A DNA stretch of 64,000 bases from Cellvibrionaceae bacterium AOL6 (lineage in GTDB: Bacteria > Pseudomonadota > Gammaproteobacteria > Pseudomonadales > Cellvibrionaceae): NCBI GenBank assembly GCA_003265435.1, contig NOXC01000010.1, positions 96,889-160,888 on the forward strand. Reading direction: 5' to 3'. A program made the position numbers and the translations under genes. Positions 1 to 9,776 of this stretch are shown here, one piece after another. Every line of letters starts with the position of its first letter. Position 1 is the first letter of the stretch. The notes under the pieces are model-generated. The model was not told the DNA's origin, did not search any database, and was given only the letters and a program-made list of their open reading frames with translations.

Positions 1-1
1 C

Positions 2-214
2 CACATCCTGGGGTATCTGAAAGAGTCCGTGGATGGGGATGCCCGGCAGGACATCAGTCGAATGATTGACTCCTATCGCGAGGGCCACGTTAACCTGTCC
101 GTCCCGGCAACCTTGCTGAATCATTATATTCAGCGCGTCGGCTCGGATTACATTAATGAGCAGGCCTATTTGCGACCCTACAGCGAGGCGCTCGGCTTGC
201 GAAATGCGATTTAA
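2..214 (+). CDS. YbgA-like DUF1722 protein, C-terminal part (gene cut by window edge)
   Basis: Only the last 70 codons are present; the reading frame is open from the first base and stops at a TAA at 212-214. The visible text starts HILGYLKESVDGDARQDI and continues with an LLNHYIQR segment and YLRPYSEALGLRN near the end, the pattern of the YbgA/DUF1722 family (HILGY, LLNHY, YL-PYP-L-LRN). The family's biochemical role is not well established; DUF1722 is often fused to DUF523 and sits near DNA-photolyase genes in other genomes. The start and any fused domain lie outside the window. A strong promoter for the next unit begins only 14 bases after the stop. Family assignment is from memory of the motif and is fairly secure; function is not assigned. 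Confidence 0.75.
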   Translation, partial: HILGYLKESVDGDARQDISRMIDSYREGHVNLSVPATLLNHYIQRVGSDYINEQAYLRPYSEALGLRNAI

Positions 215-227
215 ATCGCGTTCGGCC

Positions 228-256
228 TTGACCTCTGTAAATGACCTCCCTATAAT
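228..256 (+). promoter_or_regulatory. Strong sigma70 promoter upstream of the initiator tRNA
   Basis: TTGACC (228-233) and a perfect TATAAT (251-256) are separated by exactly 17 bases, the best-matching promoter I saw in the window. Transcription should start near 263, about 115 bases before the tRNA, so the transcript would carry a leader that must be processed off by RNase P. It probably also feeds the rimP-nusA-infB operon, as the metY promoter does in Escherichia coli. Confidence 0.8.
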
Positions 257-377
257 GCGCCACCTCGATTGGGGGACAACCTCAGTTGGCATCGGCTTCT
301 TCGAAGGGTCGATGAGATGGCGACTTTCCATCAAAGGTTCATGCAATCAGGCGCATGAATTGGAAGTTGTCTGCTGG

Positions 378-454
<77 letters not shown>

Positions 455-523
455 ATTTTTACTATGGGTATTCTTTGGTAGATGCCCGAGGGTCGAGCTC
501 AACTCTTGTTGGGCGCAGCCGCT

Positions 524-556
524 GAAGGTCGTTGGTTCAATCAACCCCCGCTGCCA
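524..556 (+). repeat. Degenerate copy of the tRNA-fMet 3' half
   Basis: Bases 524-540 repeat the tRNA bases 420-436 exactly (GAAGGTCGTTGGTTCAA); bases 541-556 then match the rest of the T arm, acceptor strand and CCA end with two missing bases and two substitutions. There is no matching 5' half, so it is not a second tRNA gene. A copied tRNA 3' end is what site-specific integrases leave behind as an att site, but no integrase is nearby; a slipped duplication is equally possible. Confidence 0.7.
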
Positions 557-740
557 ATTATTTGTAGTTGAATGACAGAGACGTCGTTCAAGCTCTTTGC
601 CGAAGTCGCCTTTGGCACTTCAGGTTCCAAAACAGGCGTTCTCGTGTAGAATAGCCTCAGATCAGGGAAGAGGGGTCGTAAGACTCGGCACGGTTGGAAT
701 GGATCGCTGCGAGAAGAATGCGCATTGGCGCGGCGAAGAG

Positions 741-761
741 GCCCCTTTATGGGGTTTTTTT
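741..761 (+). terminator. Intrinsic terminator in the tRNA-rimP interval
   Basis: A short stem CCCC-TTTAT-GGGG (742-754) followed by seven T (755-761). It lies about 290 bases after the tRNA with no open gene in between, so it ends either tRNA read-through or an unannotated short RNA. Confidence 0.7.
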
Positions 762-838
762 GTATCTGCGCGAAATGTGATTGCGGATTGAATTGGTTTA
801 AAATATCGCCAGCTCACCCGCCATCGCGAGAATCAGTA

Positions 839-860
839 ATGGGCGTTAGGCCCATTTTTT
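839..860 (+). terminator. Terminator-like hairpin just before rimP
   Basis: ATGGGC (839-844) pairs with GCCCAT (850-855) across a five-base loop and is followed by a run of T to 860. It sits about 18 bases before the rimP start, so it probably acts as a leader attenuator that reduces operon read-through; NusA is known to control termination in the leader of its own operon in E. coli. Confidence 0.6.
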
Positions 861-877
861 GTTTGTAGAATCTGCCT

Positions 878-1333
878 ATGAGTTCGAAACAAGCTCAGCT
901 TGAAGCATTGATCGCGCCCGTTGTTGAATCACTGGGCTGTGTGTTTTGGGGTCTCGAATACCAGACGCAAGCCAATTCGATATTGCTGCGCATCTACATC
1001 GACAAAGACAGCGGTATTGGCGTGGAAGATTGCGAGAACGTCAGTCGCCAAGTCAGCGCGGTGATGGATGTGGAAGACCCGATCAGCGGCGAGTACACGC
1101 TGGAGGTGTCCTCTCCGGGCATGGACAGGCCGCTGTACACGCTCGAGCAGTATCAGGCCTATGTTGGCTCGCGCGTCAAAGTGAAATTGCGCATCGCCTT
1201 TGAAGGGCGCAAAAATTTTAATGGCTTGCTCACCGGTGTTGAAGACGATGAGCTGGTCATACAGATCGACAAGGAAGAGTATTTACTTCCTTTTGAGTTG
1301 GTTGATAAAGGTAACGTTGTCCCTACGTTTTGA
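878..1333 (+). CDS. rimP: Ribosome maturation factor RimP
   Basis: RimP (formerly YhbC/P15A) helps assemble the 30S subunit, acting early in maturation of the 3' major (head) domain. The 151-residue product has the family length and layout: an N-terminal alpha/beta domain (about residues 1-80) with [17 protein letters not shown] and the signature [12 protein letters not shown], then a C-terminal SH3-like barrel (about 90-151) ending in KGNVVPTF. The ATG at 878 is the only sensible start. The gene ends 18 bases before nusA and begins an operon with conserved order rimP-nusA-infB-rbfA-truB-rpsO-pnp. A leader hairpin with a T run lies directly upstream, so expression is probably attenuated. Nothing unusual in the protein. 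Confidence 0.96.
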   Translation: MSSKQAQLEALIAPVVESLGCVFWGLEYQTQANSILLRIYIDKDSGIGVEDCENVSRQVSAVMDVEDPISGEYTLEVSSPGMDRPLYTLEQYQAYVGSRVKVKLRIAFEGRKNFNGLLTGVEDDELVIQIDKEEYLLPFELVDKGNVVPTF

Positions 1334-1351
1334 GGAGTTAGAGGAAACTCG

Positions 1352-2833
1352 ATGAAAAAAGAAATTCTGTTGGTCGCGGATGCGGTTTCCAACGAGAAAG
1401 GTGTGGATCGAGAGGTGATTTTCCAGGCAATCGAGCTGGCCCTCGCGACTGCGACCAAAAAGCGCTATGACGAAGATAGCACGATCGAGGTGACCATCGA
1501 CCGCAAGACGGGCGACTATGAAACGGTTCGCAGTTGGGAAGTTGTCGACGACGATACGCTGGCTGAGCTGGGGACACAGTTCACGCTTGAAGAAGCGCAC
1601 GAAAAAGACCCTGAGCTGAAAGCCGGTGACGTCTATCGTGAAGTGGTTGAGAACGTAGAGTTCGGTCGAATCGCGGCACAAACAGCGAAGCAAGTTATCG
1701 TGCAGAAGGTGCGCGAAGCGGAGCGTGCTCAGGTTGTGGATGAATACCGCGATCGCGTTGGCGAGATTCTTTCTGGCACCGTCAAGAAGGTGACTCGCGA
1801 CAATATTATTATCGATCTGGGTGGCAATGCCGAGGGTTTGTTGCCTCGGGATCAGCTGGTCGGTCGTGAAGTGTTCCGTCTCAATGATCGCGCTCGTGCG
1901 GTTCTGGCGGAAGTGCGCCCTGAAGCGCGTGGCCCTCAGCTCTTTATGAGCCGTGCCTGCCCTGAGATGTTGATTGAATTGTTCAAAATCGAAGTGCCTG
2001 AAATCTCAGAAGAAGTGATTTCTCTGAAAGGCGCGGCGCGCGATCCCGGTTCACGAGCCAAAATCGCGGTGACCACGAACGACGGTCGCATCGATCCTGT
2101 GGGCGCTTGTGTGGGTATGCGTGGTGCACGTGTGCAGGCTGTCTCGAATGAATTGGGCAATGAGCGTATCGATATCGTCCTGTGGGATGATAACCCGGCG
2201 CAATTTGTCATCAACGCGATGGCGCCAGCGGAAATTGAAAGCATCGTGATGGATGAAGAAACCGGCTCAATGGACATCGCGGTCAACCAGGACAACCTGG
2301 CGCAGGCCATTGGCCGTGGCGGTCAGAATGTTCGCCTGGCTTCGGAGCTGACCGGCTGGGACATTAACGTGATGAGCGTTGAGGACTGGCAGGAGAAACA
2401 GCAGGCCGAAACGGGCAGCATGATCACCACCTTCATGGAAGCGCTCGACGTCGACGAAGATGTGGCCGAAGTGCTGGTTGACGAAGGTTTTGCCTCTCTC
2501 GAAGAAGTTGCCTACGTACCCATCGAAGAATTTTTGGCCATTGACGGTTTCGATGAAGATATCGCCAATGAGCTGCGTAACCGCGCGAAGGACGCCCTGT
2601 TAACGCAGGCGCTGGCGGACGAAGAAAAAGCCGAGGGCGGAGAGCCGCAGGAAGATCTGCTGACAATGGAAGGCATGGATCAGACTCTGGCGTTTGCCTT
2701 GGCTGCGAAAGGCATTTGCAGCATGGAAGACCTGGCAGAACAGTCAGTTGATGAGTTGATGGAACTGGATGGAATGGATGAAGAGCGCGCATCCGCATTG
2801 ATCATGAAAGCGCGAGAGCCTTGGTTCGCATAA
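1352..2833 (+). CDS. nusA: Transcription termination/antitermination factor NusA
   Basis: NusA binds the RNA exit channel of RNA polymerase, promotes pausing and intrinsic termination, and works with NusB/E/G in antitermination. The 493-residue protein shows the full gamma-proteobacterial layout: N-terminal RNAP-binding domain (about 1-130), S1 domain (about 135-200, [20 protein letters not shown]), two KH domains (about 230-345, with [14 protein letters not shown] and [13 protein letters not shown]), and two C-terminal acidic repeats (about 365-425 and 440-490, [38 protein letters not shown]), which contact the RNAP alpha subunit or lambda N in E. coli. An AGAGGAAAC ribosome site precedes ATG 1352. 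It is second in the operon, between rimP and infB. Confidence 0.97.
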   Translation: MKKEILLVADAVSNEKGVDREVIFQAIELALATATKKRYDEDSTIEVTIDRKTGDYETVRSWEVVDDDTLAELGTQFTLEEAHEKDPELKAGDVYREVVENVEFGRIAAQTAKQVIVQKVREAERAQVVDEYRDRVGEILSGTVKKVTRDNIIIDLGGNAEGLLPRDQLVGREVFRLNDRARAVLAEVRPEARGPQLFMSRACPEMLIELFKIEVPEISEEVISLKGAARDPGSRAKIAVTTNDGRIDPVGACVGMRGARVQAVSNELGNERIDIVLWDDNPAQFVINAMAPAEIESIVMDEETGSMDIAVNQDNLAQAIGRGGQNVRLASELTGWDINVMSVEDWQEKQQAETGSMITTFMEALDVDEDVAEVLVDEGFASLEEVAYVPIEEFLAIDGFDEDIANELRNRAKDALLTQALADEEKAEGGEPQEDLLTMEGMDQTLAFALAAKGICSMEDLAEQSVDELMELDGMDEERASALIMKAREPWFA

Positions 2834-2911
2834 ATCGTATTTGCGAGCAGCAGGGGCGGCGCAATCGCGCAGAGTGAAATAGTTTAACGTACAGCAGGTA
2901 ATGAAAATTCT

Positions 2912-5704
2912 ATGGCAGAAGTAACCGTAAGTGAACTCGCCAAGTCAGTCGGAACATCGGTAGATCGTATTCTCACGCAAATGAAGCAGGCGGGGTTGTC
3001 GCACACGTCCGAGAACGACATCGTTTCCGACGAAGAAAAGCAGACCCTGCTGGGGTTTCTGAAGGCGAGCCACGGCCAAAGCGTCAGCGCGCCGAAGAAA
3101 ATTACCCTGAAGCGTAAAACCACGACCACGCTGAAAACCGGGTCCGGCGGCGCGCGTAAAACCGTCAACGTTGAGGTGCGTAAAAAGCGCACTTACGTGA
3201 AGCGCAATCCTGAAGATCTGGCTCAAGAGATGGAAGCTGAATCGGCGGTATTGGCCGAGGCGGCAGAGGCCGAGAATGTCGAGGCCCTTGAAGAGGCGCC
3301 CGTAGCCGAGCCTGTACAGGACGAGACGCCCGAAGTCACCAGTGACGCCGTGGAAGACGTATCTGCAGAGGCTGAGCCTGAAGTCGAAGCTGAGGCAGCG
3401 GCCGAGAGCGAAGCCGAAGCATCAGACGAGGGCGCCGAAGCGTCTGAAGAAGAGGCGCCTGCACCGGTGCCTTCTCAGGAAAGCAGTTACTCGTTCATCG
3501 ATGATGCTGAAATTCTTCGCCAGAAAGCGCAGGCACGTAAGAAGGCTGAAGAAGAAGCCGCTGCAGCAGCGCGTAAAAAAGCAGACGAAGAGAAGAAGCA
3601 AGCCGAGAAAGACGGCAAAGGTGCGAAGCCTGCTGCGAAAAAAGGTGCTGCGGCTGAAAAAGAAGCGTCGCGCGCGCCCGACAAGAAAACCAAGCACCGC
3701 GAACGCGACGACAGTGATGATACTGACGAGGAAAACGTCAAGCATCACAAGAAGGCCGGTAAAGCCGTTAAGAAAGTCGCTGCGCCGAAGAAAATTAAGT
3801 CCGCACTCGACTATGCCGAAGATGAAGAGGAAATCGCAGAAGTTCTTCACATCGACAGCAAGCCGAAGAAAATTACGTCTCCTGGCCTGAAAGGTCAGAT
3901 CAAGCTGACGAATAATCGACATGGCTTTAAGAAGCCCACAGGAAAAATTATCTACGACGTTGATATCCCCGAAGAAATCACCGTGAGCGATCTCGCTCAG
4001 CGCATGAGCGTTAAAGGTGGCGAGGTGGTGAAGACCCTGATGAAACTGGGTACGATGGCCACGATTAACCAGCCTATTGACCAGGAAACAGCACAGCTGG
4101 TGGTCGAAGAATTGGGTCACCGTCCTAAGCTGGTCAGCTCGAACGAGATGGAAGAAGCGCTCAAGGAAAAAGTCCTTGAGGTGGAAGGTGAAGTGGTACC
4201 GCGCGCGCCGATCGTGACGGTTATGGGCCACGTCGACCACGGTAAAACGTCACTGCTCGACTACATTCGTGAAGCCAAAGTGGCTTCAGGCGAAGCCGGT
4301 GGTATTACTCAGCACATTGGTGCTTACCGCGTAAAAACGGGCCACGGCGAGTTGGCTTTCCTGGATACCCCTGGCCACGCCGCGTTTACCGCGATGCGTG
4401 CACGTGGTGCCCAGTGTACCGACGTCGTTATTCTGGTTGTTGCAGCCGATGATGGCGTGATGCCACAAACAGAAGAAGCCATTCAGCACGCCCGCGCGGC
4501 GGGTGTTCCGATTGTGGTGGCGATCAACAAAATTGATAAAGAAACCGCCGACCCGGATCGCGTCAAGAACGACCTGGCCGCGAAAGATGTGATTCCAGAA
4601 GACTGGGGCGGCGATACGCAATTTATTCCGGTGTCTGCGCATACTGGGCAAGGTATCGACGAGTTGCTTGAAGCGGTCGCGCTGCAAGCGGAACTGCTCG
4701 AGCTGACCGCGCCGATTGATGTACCGGCGCGTGGTATTGTGATTGAGTCCCGCATGGATAAAGGCCGTGGTGCTGTGGCGACTGTGCTGGTACAGGGCGG
4801 TAACCTCAAGCGCGGTGATATTTTGCTGGCCGGCCAGAGCTTCGGTCGCGTGCGTGCGATGACCAACGAACTCGGGCAGAAAGTGAACGAAGCAGGGCCT
4901 TCCACACCGGTCGAGCTGCTTGGTCTGGATTCGCCCCCGCTCGCGGGTGATGAATTCCTCGTCGTCGCTGATGAGCGCAAAGCGCGAGAAGTGGCGGAGT
5001 TCCGCGCCGATAAAGAGCGTCAGGATAAGCTGCAACGTCAGCAGGCCGCGAAGCTCGAAAATATGTTTGCGAATTTCGACGCGAACGAGAAGAAGATTCT
5101 CCCTGTCGTATTGAAAGCCGATGTACGCGGTTCTCTCGAGGCCATTTCTGCGGCCTTGATTGACCTTGGCAATGACGAAGTGCAAGTGAATATTGTCGGC
5201 GATGGCGTTGGCGGTATCACCGAAAACGACATCAACCTCGCACTGACCTCGGGCGCGATCGTACTGGGCTTTAATGTCCGTGCTGATGGCTCGGCGAAAA
5301 AAGTGGCAGAAAGCGAGTCGATTGAAGTGCGTTACTACAGCATCATCTATCAGTTGATCGACGAAGTGAAAGGCGCGCTGTCTGGCATGCTCGAGCCTGA
5401 GCGTGTTGAAGAGATCGTTGGTATTGCTGAAGTGCGCGACGTGTTCCGTTCGCCGAAGTTCGGCCAGGTGGCGGGCTGTATGGTGCTCGAGGGCACCGTG
5501 TACCGCAACAAACCCATCCGTGTACTGCGTGACAACGTGGTGATCTTTGAAGGTGAGCTCGAATCGCTGCGCCGTTTCAAAGATGACGTTAACGACGTTC
5601 GCAACGGCATGGAGTGTGGTATCGGCGTGAAGAACTACGATGTGAAAGTCGGCGATCAAATCGAAGTCTTTGATGTCAAAGAAGTGGCGAGAGAACTGAG
5701 CTAA
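2912..5704 (+). CDS. infB: Translation initiation factor IF-2
   Basis: IF-2 is the GTPase that brings fMet-tRNA to the 30S subunit and promotes subunit joining. The 930-residue protein has an IF2_N domain at 1-52 ([20 protein letters not shown]), a long charged region rich in Ala, Glu and Lys (about 80-320), a second IF2_N-like domain (about 350-400, [19 protein letters not shown]), then the G domain from about 430 with G1 [10 protein letters not shown]3 DTPGH and G4 NKID, and domains II to IV to the C terminus. The length is normal for gammaproteobacteria. Internal in-frame starts (as for E. coli IF2-2/3) are possible but cannot be chosen here. The gene lies 78 bases after nusA and 15 before rbfA. 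Confidence 0.98.
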   Translation: MAEVTVSELAKSVGTSVDRILTQMKQAGLSHTSENDIVSDEEKQTLLGFLKASHGQSVSAPKKITLKRKTTTTLKTGSGGARKTVNVEVRKKRTYVKRNPEDLAQEMEAESAVLAEAAEAENVEALEEAPVAEPVQDETPEVTSDAVEDVSAEAEPEVEAEAAAESEAEASDEGAEASEEEAPAPVPSQESSYSFIDDAEILRQKAQARKKAEEEAAAAARKKADEEKKQAEKDGKGAKPAAKKGAAAEKEASRAPDKKTKHRERDDSDDTDEENVKHHKKAGKAVKKVAAPKKIKSALDYAEDEEEIAEVLHIDSKPKKITSPGLKGQIKLTNNRHGFKKPTGKIIYDVDIPEEITVSDLAQRMSVKGGEVVKTLMKLGTMATINQPIDQETAQLVVEELGHRPKLVSSNEMEEALKEKVLEVEGEVVPRAPIVTVMGHVDHGKTSLLDYIREAKVASGEAGGITQHIGAYRVKTGHGELAFLDTPGHAAFTAMRARGAQCTDVVILVVAADDGVMPQTEEAIQHARAAGVPIVVAINKIDKETADPDRVKNDLAAKDVIPEDWGGDTQFIPVSAHTGQGIDELLEAVALQAELLELTAPIDVPARGIVIESRMDKGRGAVATVLVQGGNLKRGDILLAGQSFGRVRAMTNELGQKVNEAGPSTPVELLGLDSPPLAGDEFLVVADERKAREVAEFRADKERQDKLQRQQAAKLENMFANFDANEKKILPVVLKADVRGSLEAISAALIDLGNDEVQVNIVGDGVGGITENDINLALTSGAIVLGFNVRADGSAKKVAESESIEVRYYSIIYQLIDEVKGALSGMLEPERVEEIVGIAEVRDVFRSPKFGQVAGCMVLEGTVYRNKPIRVLRDNVVIFEGELESLRRFKDDVNDVRNGMECGIGVKNYDVKVGDQIEVFDVKEVARELS

Positions 5705-5719
5705 GGCCAGGACTGACAG

Positions 5720-6100
5720 ATGCCAAGAGATTTTAAGCGCGCAGACCGTGTCTCGGATGCCCTGCAACGGGCCATTGCGGACATTCTGCGCAAAGAAATT
5801 CGTGACCCTCGCGTGGGCATGCCCAATATCAACGCGGTGCATGTTCCGAGTGATCTGAGCTCGGCCAAAGTCTTCGTCACGTTTATTGGTTTGAATGACC
5901 AGGACGAAATAGACGAAGCCGTGGCGGTTCTGAACGAGGCTTCAGGTTACATTCGTACACTGGTCGCGAAGGAAGTGACGATGCGTATCACGCCGCGTAT
6001 TTTCTTCGTGTACGACAAAGTGGCCGTCGAAGGTCAGAAGCTGTCGAGCCTGATCGATAAGGCCGTGGCCTCGGATCAAGCCAAAAAAGACGAGGGCTGA
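5720..6100 (+). CDS. rbfA: 30S ribosome-binding factor RbfA
   Basis: RbfA is a KH-fold protein that binds the 30S subunit near the 5' end of 16S rRNA and is needed for late maturation and cold adaptation. The product is 126 residues with the usual start MPRDFKRADRVSDALQRAIA and the conserved stretches KEIRDPRVGM and FVTFIG; the later MRITPRIFFVYDKV is the region that carries the PxLxFxxD pattern in other members. It follows infB by 15 bases and precedes truB by 5, so translation of the three is probably coupled. No anomalies. Confidence 0.96.
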   Translation: MPRDFKRADRVSDALQRAIADILRKEIRDPRVGMPNINAVHVPSDLSSAKVFVTFIGLNDQDEIDEAVAVLNEASGYIRTLVAKEVTMRITPRIFFVYDKVAVEGQKLSSLIDKAVASDQAKKDEG

Positions 6101-6105
6101 GCGGC

Positions 6106-7044
6106 GTGGGTCGCAAACGGAAATTCGGTCGTCGTGTCGACGGCGTCCTGCTCGTGAACAAGCCGAAAGGCCAGAGTTCAAATGCCGTGCTGCAGCAGGC
6201 CAAGCGCCTGATGTTTGCCGCGAAGGCCGGCCATACAGGGGCCTTAGACCCCTTGGCCACCGGTGTGCTCCCGCTGTGTTTTGGTGAGGCCACGAAGTTT
6301 TCTCAGTACCTGCTCGACGCAGATAAGGTCTACATCAGCACCTTTGAGCTGGGTGTCACCAGCGATACCGCTGATGCGGACGGTACGATACTGCAAGAGA
6401 AAGACGCCTCTGCGATTACCGCGGATGCGGTGGAAGCAGCGATGGCGGACTTCCGAGGTGAGATCGATCAGGTGCCGCCGATGTACTCGGCACTGAAGAA
6501 AGACGGTCAGCCCTTATATAAGCTTGCTCGACAGGGGATTGAAGTCGAGCGCAAAGCCCGCCGCGTGACGCTGTTTGACTATACTCTGCTGAACTTCGAA
6601 GCGGGCGAGCGTGCACTGGCGGAAGTGCGTATTCATTGCACCAAGGGCACCTATGTACGCAGTTTGGCTGCGGACCTGGGCGAGCAACTGGGATGCGGTG
6701 CAAGAGTTTTGCATCTGCATCGCGCGAAGGCGGGGCCGTTCTCGGATGAGCAGGCGCTCGACCTGAATGACCTGGAGTATGAACGCGGCGAAGGCCGGGC
6801 CGAAGTGCTCGATCATCACCTGCTGCCGATGGATGCACCGGTGTCGACACTGCCCAAAATGGAGGTAAGCGACGACAGCGGCTTCTATTTCAGTCGCGGA
6901 CAGTCGGTAATGGACATTCAGGTCTATCAAATTGGGAATGAAGGTGATACCGTTCGCGTTTTCAACGAATCGGGACGTTTTCTTGGCCTGGCCGAGATCT
7001 CGGACGATGGCTGTCTGGCGCCAAAGCGCCTGGTAGTCTACTGA
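6106..7044 (+). CDS. truB: tRNA pseudouridine(55) synthase TruB
   Basis: TruB converts U55 in the T loop of elongator tRNAs to pseudouridine and also acts as a tRNA chaperone. The 312-residue protein carries the family signature GHTGALDPLATGVLPLCFGE, in which the Asp is the catalytic nucleophile, followed by KGTYVRSLAADLGEQLG and a C-terminal PUA-like domain (about 250-312). I use the GTG at 6106, five bases after the rbfA stop, because it gives MGRKRKFGRRVDGVLLVNKP, which lines up with the family N terminus; no ATG fits. Part of the rimP-pnp operon. Confidence 0.96.
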   Translation: MGRKRKFGRRVDGVLLVNKPKGQSSNAVLQQAKRLMFAAKAGHTGALDPLATGVLPLCFGEATKFSQYLLDADKVYISTFELGVTSDTADADGTILQEKDASAITADAVEAAMADFRGEIDQVPPMYSALKKDGQPLYKLARQGIEVERKARRVTLFDYTLLNFEAGERALAEVRIHCTKGTYVRSLAADLGEQLGCGARVLHLHRAKAGPFSDEQALDLNDLEYERGEGRAEVLDHHLLPMDAPVSTLPKMEVSDDSGFYFSRGQSVMDIQVYQIGNEGDTVRVFNESGRFLGLAEISDDGCLAPKRLVVY

Positions 7045-7154
7045 TCAGCGCCCTGCGCAGATCGATCGACCTACCTGTAAATATGCACGGGCAGGCCGAA
7101 TAGTACGTCAGCGAAGCTGGCATTGGCATATTCACATGATGAAAGGTAATACAC

Positions 7155-7424
7155 ATGGCTTTAAGCAAGCAAGAGAAAGAAGCAATTATCAACGAGCACA
7201 AAAGTGCTGACGGTGATACCGGATCAACTGAAGTTCAGGTCGCTCTGCTGACTGCGAACATCAACAAGTTGCAAGGTCACTTCGCAGACCATAAGAAAGA
7301 CAATCACGGTCGTCGTGGTCTGATTCGTATGGTGAACCAGCGTCGTAAATTGCTCGACTACCTGAAAAGCAAAGACCTCAACCGCTACGCCGCTCTGATT
7401 CAGAAGCTCGGCCTGCGTCGTTAA
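7155..7424 (+). CDS. rpsO: 30S ribosomal protein S15
   Basis: S15 is a primary 16S rRNA-binding protein of the 30S platform and forms bridge B4 with the 50S subunit. The product is 89 residues, the usual length, starting [20 protein letters not shown] and containing the rRNA-contacting [11 protein letters not shown] and ending LGLRR. A 110-base gap separates it from truB, room for its own promoter and for the leader structure through which S15 represses its own translation in E. coli; I did not find a clear pseudoknot by eye. A strong terminator hairpin follows the stop. Confidence 0.98.
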   Translation: MALSKQEKEAIINEHKSADGDTGSTEVQVALLTANINKLQGHFADHKKDNHGRRGLIRMVNQRRKLLDYLKSKDLNRYAALIQKLGLRR

Positions 7425-7432
7425 GGAGCTTC

Positions 7433-7459
7433 AAGTGCCCGCCTCGTGCGGGCACTTTT
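7433..7459 (+). terminator. Hairpin between rpsO and pnp
   Basis: AAGTGCCCGC (7433-7442) pairs perfectly with GCGGGCACTT (7448-7457) over a CTCGT loop, followed by a short T run. It ends most rpsO messages; in E. coli the same interval also holds an RNase III site for pnp autoregulation. Confidence 0.85.
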
Positions 7460-7528
7460 GTGTTGCCTGAAAAGAATTATTGGAATTTGAAAGTAAAAGT
7501 TGAAGTAAATATAGGAAAGGGCTGAATA

Positions 7529-9712
7529 GTGAATCCCGTAAAAAAGCAATTTCAATACGGTGAACATACCGTAACTCTGGAAACCGGGCGGGTTGCCCGT
7601 CAGGCAAGTGGCGCAGTTGTCGCCAGCATTGGCGAAACCGTCGTGTTGTGTACTGTTGTCGCAGCAAAAGAAGCATCTGAAGGACAGGGTTTTTTCCCTC
7701 TGTCCGTGCATTATCAGGAAAAATACTACGCTGCCGGTAAGATCCCTGGTGGCTTCCTCAAGCGCGAAGCGCGCCCCTCTGAGAAAGAGACGCTGACTTC
7801 CCGTTTGATCGACCGTCCCATCCGTCCACTGTTCCCGAACGGCTTCCTGAACGAAGTTCAGGTACTGTGTACTGTGGTCTCTTCGGAAAAAGATTTCGAT
7901 CCCGACATCGTCGCGATGATTGGTACTTCTGCGGCGCTGGCGATTTCCGGCGTGCCTTTCGCAGGTCCTATTGGTGCGGCGCGCGTTGGCTACACTCAAG
8001 AGCAGGGTTACCTGCTGAACCCAACTTACTCGACCCTGAAAACGTCTGAGCTGGACATGGTGGTTGCGGGCACGAAAGATGCGGTCCTGATGGTCGAATC
8101 TGAAGCGAACGAGCTGCCAGAAGACATCATGTTGGGTGCCGTGCTGTACGCACACCAAGAATTACAAGCCGTGGTTCAGGCCATTAACGAGTTCACTGCA
8201 GAAGCAGGCAAGCCCAAGTGGGAATGGTCTGCACCTGCGATCAATGAGACGCTGAAAGCGGCGATTGAAAGTGAGTTTGGTGCCGCGATTGCGGAAGGTT
8301 ACCGCATCACCGACAAAATGGCGCGTTATGCCAAACTCAGTGAGCTGCGCAACGAATGTGTTGCCAAGCTCGCACCGGAAGATGGCGATGTAGATGCGGA
8401 CGAAGTGAAGGCCTTGTTCGCGAAAGTCGAGAAGCAAACCGTGCGTCGCGCTGTGATCAATGGTGAGCCTCGTATCGACGGTCGCGACAATAAAACCGTC
8501 CGTCCTATTGCGGTTGAAGTGGGTGTACTGCCTAAAGTACACGGTTCGGCACTGTTCACCCGTGGTGAAACGCAGGCGCTGGTCGTGGCCACTCTGGGTT
8601 CCGCTCGCGATGCACAGATCATCGACGCGATTGAAGGCGAGCGTAAAGATCCCTTCATGCTGCACTACAACTTCCCTCCTTACTCTGTCGGTGAGTGTGG
8701 TCGTATCGGTGCAACCGGTCGTCGCGAAATCGGTCATGGCCGTTTGGCGCGTCGCGGTATTGCTGCAACGCTGCCTTCTCAGGACGATTTCCCATACACC
8801 ATGCGTGTGGTCAGTGAGATCACCGAATCCAACGGTTCCAGCTCCATGGCTTCCGTGTGTGGTTCTAGCCTGGCATTGATGGATGCCGGCGTGCCGGTGA
8901 AAACGCCTGTTGCGGGTATTGCGATGGGTCTCGTTAAAGAAGACGATGGCTTTGCCGTATTGACCGACATTCTCGGTGATGAAGATCACCTCGGCGACAT
9001 GGACTTTAAAGTGGCTGGTAGCGCGAACGGCGTAACCGCACTGCAAATGGACATCAAGATCGAAGGCATTACCGAAGAAATTATGGAAATCGCCCTCGAG
9101 CAAGCGTTGCATGCGCGTCTGCACATTCTGGCTGAGATGAACAAGGTGATTGATGCTCCGCGTCAGGTATTGTCTGAAAACGCGCCGCAGTTCTATCAGA
9201 CCAAGATTGATCCAGACAAGATCCGCGATGTGATCGGAAAAGGCGGTGCAACCATTCGCGCCATCACCGAAGAGAGCCAGTGCTCTATCGACATCGAAGA
9301 CGACGGCACTCTGAAGATCTATGCTCCAGACGGCGATGCGCTGAAAGTGGCCATCGACAAGGTAGAAGAGATCACGGCAGAAGCGGAAATCGGTGCGGTC
9401 TATACCGGTAAAGTCGCTCGCATCGTTGACTTTGGTGCCTTCGTGACTTTCTTGCCTGGTAAAGACGGTCTCGTCCACATCAGTCAGATCGCGCACGAGC
9501 GTGTCAAAAACGTCAGTGACTACTTGAGCGAAGGCCAGGAAGTCCAGGTGAAGTGTCTCGACGTAGACAACCGCGGTCGTATCAAGCTCTCGATCAAAGA
9601 GCTGCTTGATCCACCGGCGGAAGTCGAAGACACTGCGGCTGACGGCGAAGCCAATGGCAACGTCGCGGAGCCAGAAGTGGCTGCGGAGTCAGACGACAAG
9701 CCTCAAGGCTAA
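7529..9712 (+). CDS. pnp: Polynucleotide phosphorylase (PNPase)
   Basis: PNPase degrades RNA 3' to 5' by phosphorolysis and is a core of the RNA degradosome. The 727-residue protein has two RNase PH domains (about 10-230 and 315-545; the second has [23 protein letters not shown]), a KH domain (about 555-615, [19 protein letters not shown]) and an S1 domain (about 620-692, [18 protein letters not shown]), then an acidic tail. The start is GTG 7529, preceded at a good distance by AGGAAAGG; it gives [20 protein letters not shown], the standard N terminus. A leader of about 70 bases after the rpsO hairpin may be the target of PNPase autoregulation. A terminator follows. Confidence 0.97.
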   Translation: MNPVKKQFQYGEHTVTLETGRVARQASGAVVASIGETVVLCTVVAAKEASEGQGFFPLSVHYQEKYYAAGKIPGGFLKREARPSEKETLTSRLIDRPIRPLFPNGFLNEVQVLCTVVSSEKDFDPDIVAMIGTSAALAISGVPFAGPIGAARVGYTQEQGYLLNPTYSTLKTSELDMVVAGTKDAVLMVESEANELPEDIMLGAVLYAHQELQAVVQAINEFTAEAGKPKWEWSAPAINETLKAAIESEFGAAIAEGYRITDKMARYAKLSELRNECVAKLAPEDGDVDADEVKALFAKVEKQTVRRAVINGEPRIDGRDNKTVRPIAVEVGVLPKVHGSALFTRGETQALVVATLGSARDAQIIDAIEGERKDPFMLHYNFPPYSVGECGRIGATGRREIGHGRLARRGIAATLPSQDDFPYTMRVVSEITESNGSSSMASVCGSSLALMDAGVPVKTPVAGIAMGLVKEDDGFAVLTDILGDEDHLGDMDFKVAGSANGVTALQMDIKIEGITEEIMEIALEQALHARLHILAEMNKVIDAPRQVLSENAPQFYQTKIDPDKIRDVIGKGGATIRAITEESQCSIDIEDDGTLKIYAPDGDALKVAIDKVEEITAEAEIGAVYTGKVARIVDFGAFVTFLPGKDGLVHISQIAHERVKNVSDYLSEGQEVQVKCLDVDNRGRIKLSIKELLDPPAEVEDTAADGEANGNVAEPEVAAESDDKPQG

Positions 9713-9729
9713 TCGCGCTTGAGTGACGA

Positions 9730-9754
9730 AAAAGGGGGGCTTTGCCCCCTTTTT
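9730..9754 (+). terminator. Terminator after pnp
   Basis: A GGGGGGC-TTT-GCCCCC hairpin preceded by A and followed by five T closes the rimP-pnp operon. It lies in the short gap before the mipA-like gene, which argues against the earlier ATG at 9723 as that gene's start. Confidence 0.85.
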
Positions 9755-9776
9755 ATTGCCTATCGAAAAATCTCGA

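Larger units (their letters stand above)
455..877. other. Gene-free leader region between the tRNA and rimP
   Basis: There is no convincing coding sequence in these 423 bases. They hold a degenerate copy of the tRNA 3' end (524-556), a weak possible promoter (TAGAAT at 647-652 with only a poor -35), an intrinsic terminator (741-761) and a second terminator hairpin immediately before rimP (839-860). The layout resembles the metY-rimP interval of enterobacteria, where terminators in the nusA leader limit read-through. Confidence 0.6.

Noticed and set aside
597..791. 64-codon open frame in the tRNA-rimP interval
   Set aside because: It runs through an intrinsic terminator, has no ribosome site and no recognisable similarity.
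4286..5842. 518-codon - strand open frame opposite infB and rbfA
   Set aside because: Pure coding shadow of the conserved infB and the start of rbfA; no ribosome site, no motif.
8162..9496. 444-codon - strand open frame opposite pnp
   Set aside because: Shadow of pnp; composition is that of an antisense frame with no domain.
9723..9776. N-terminal extension of the MipA/OmpV gene
   Set aside because: It would place the pnp terminator inside the coding sequence and 18 residues before a perfect signal peptide.
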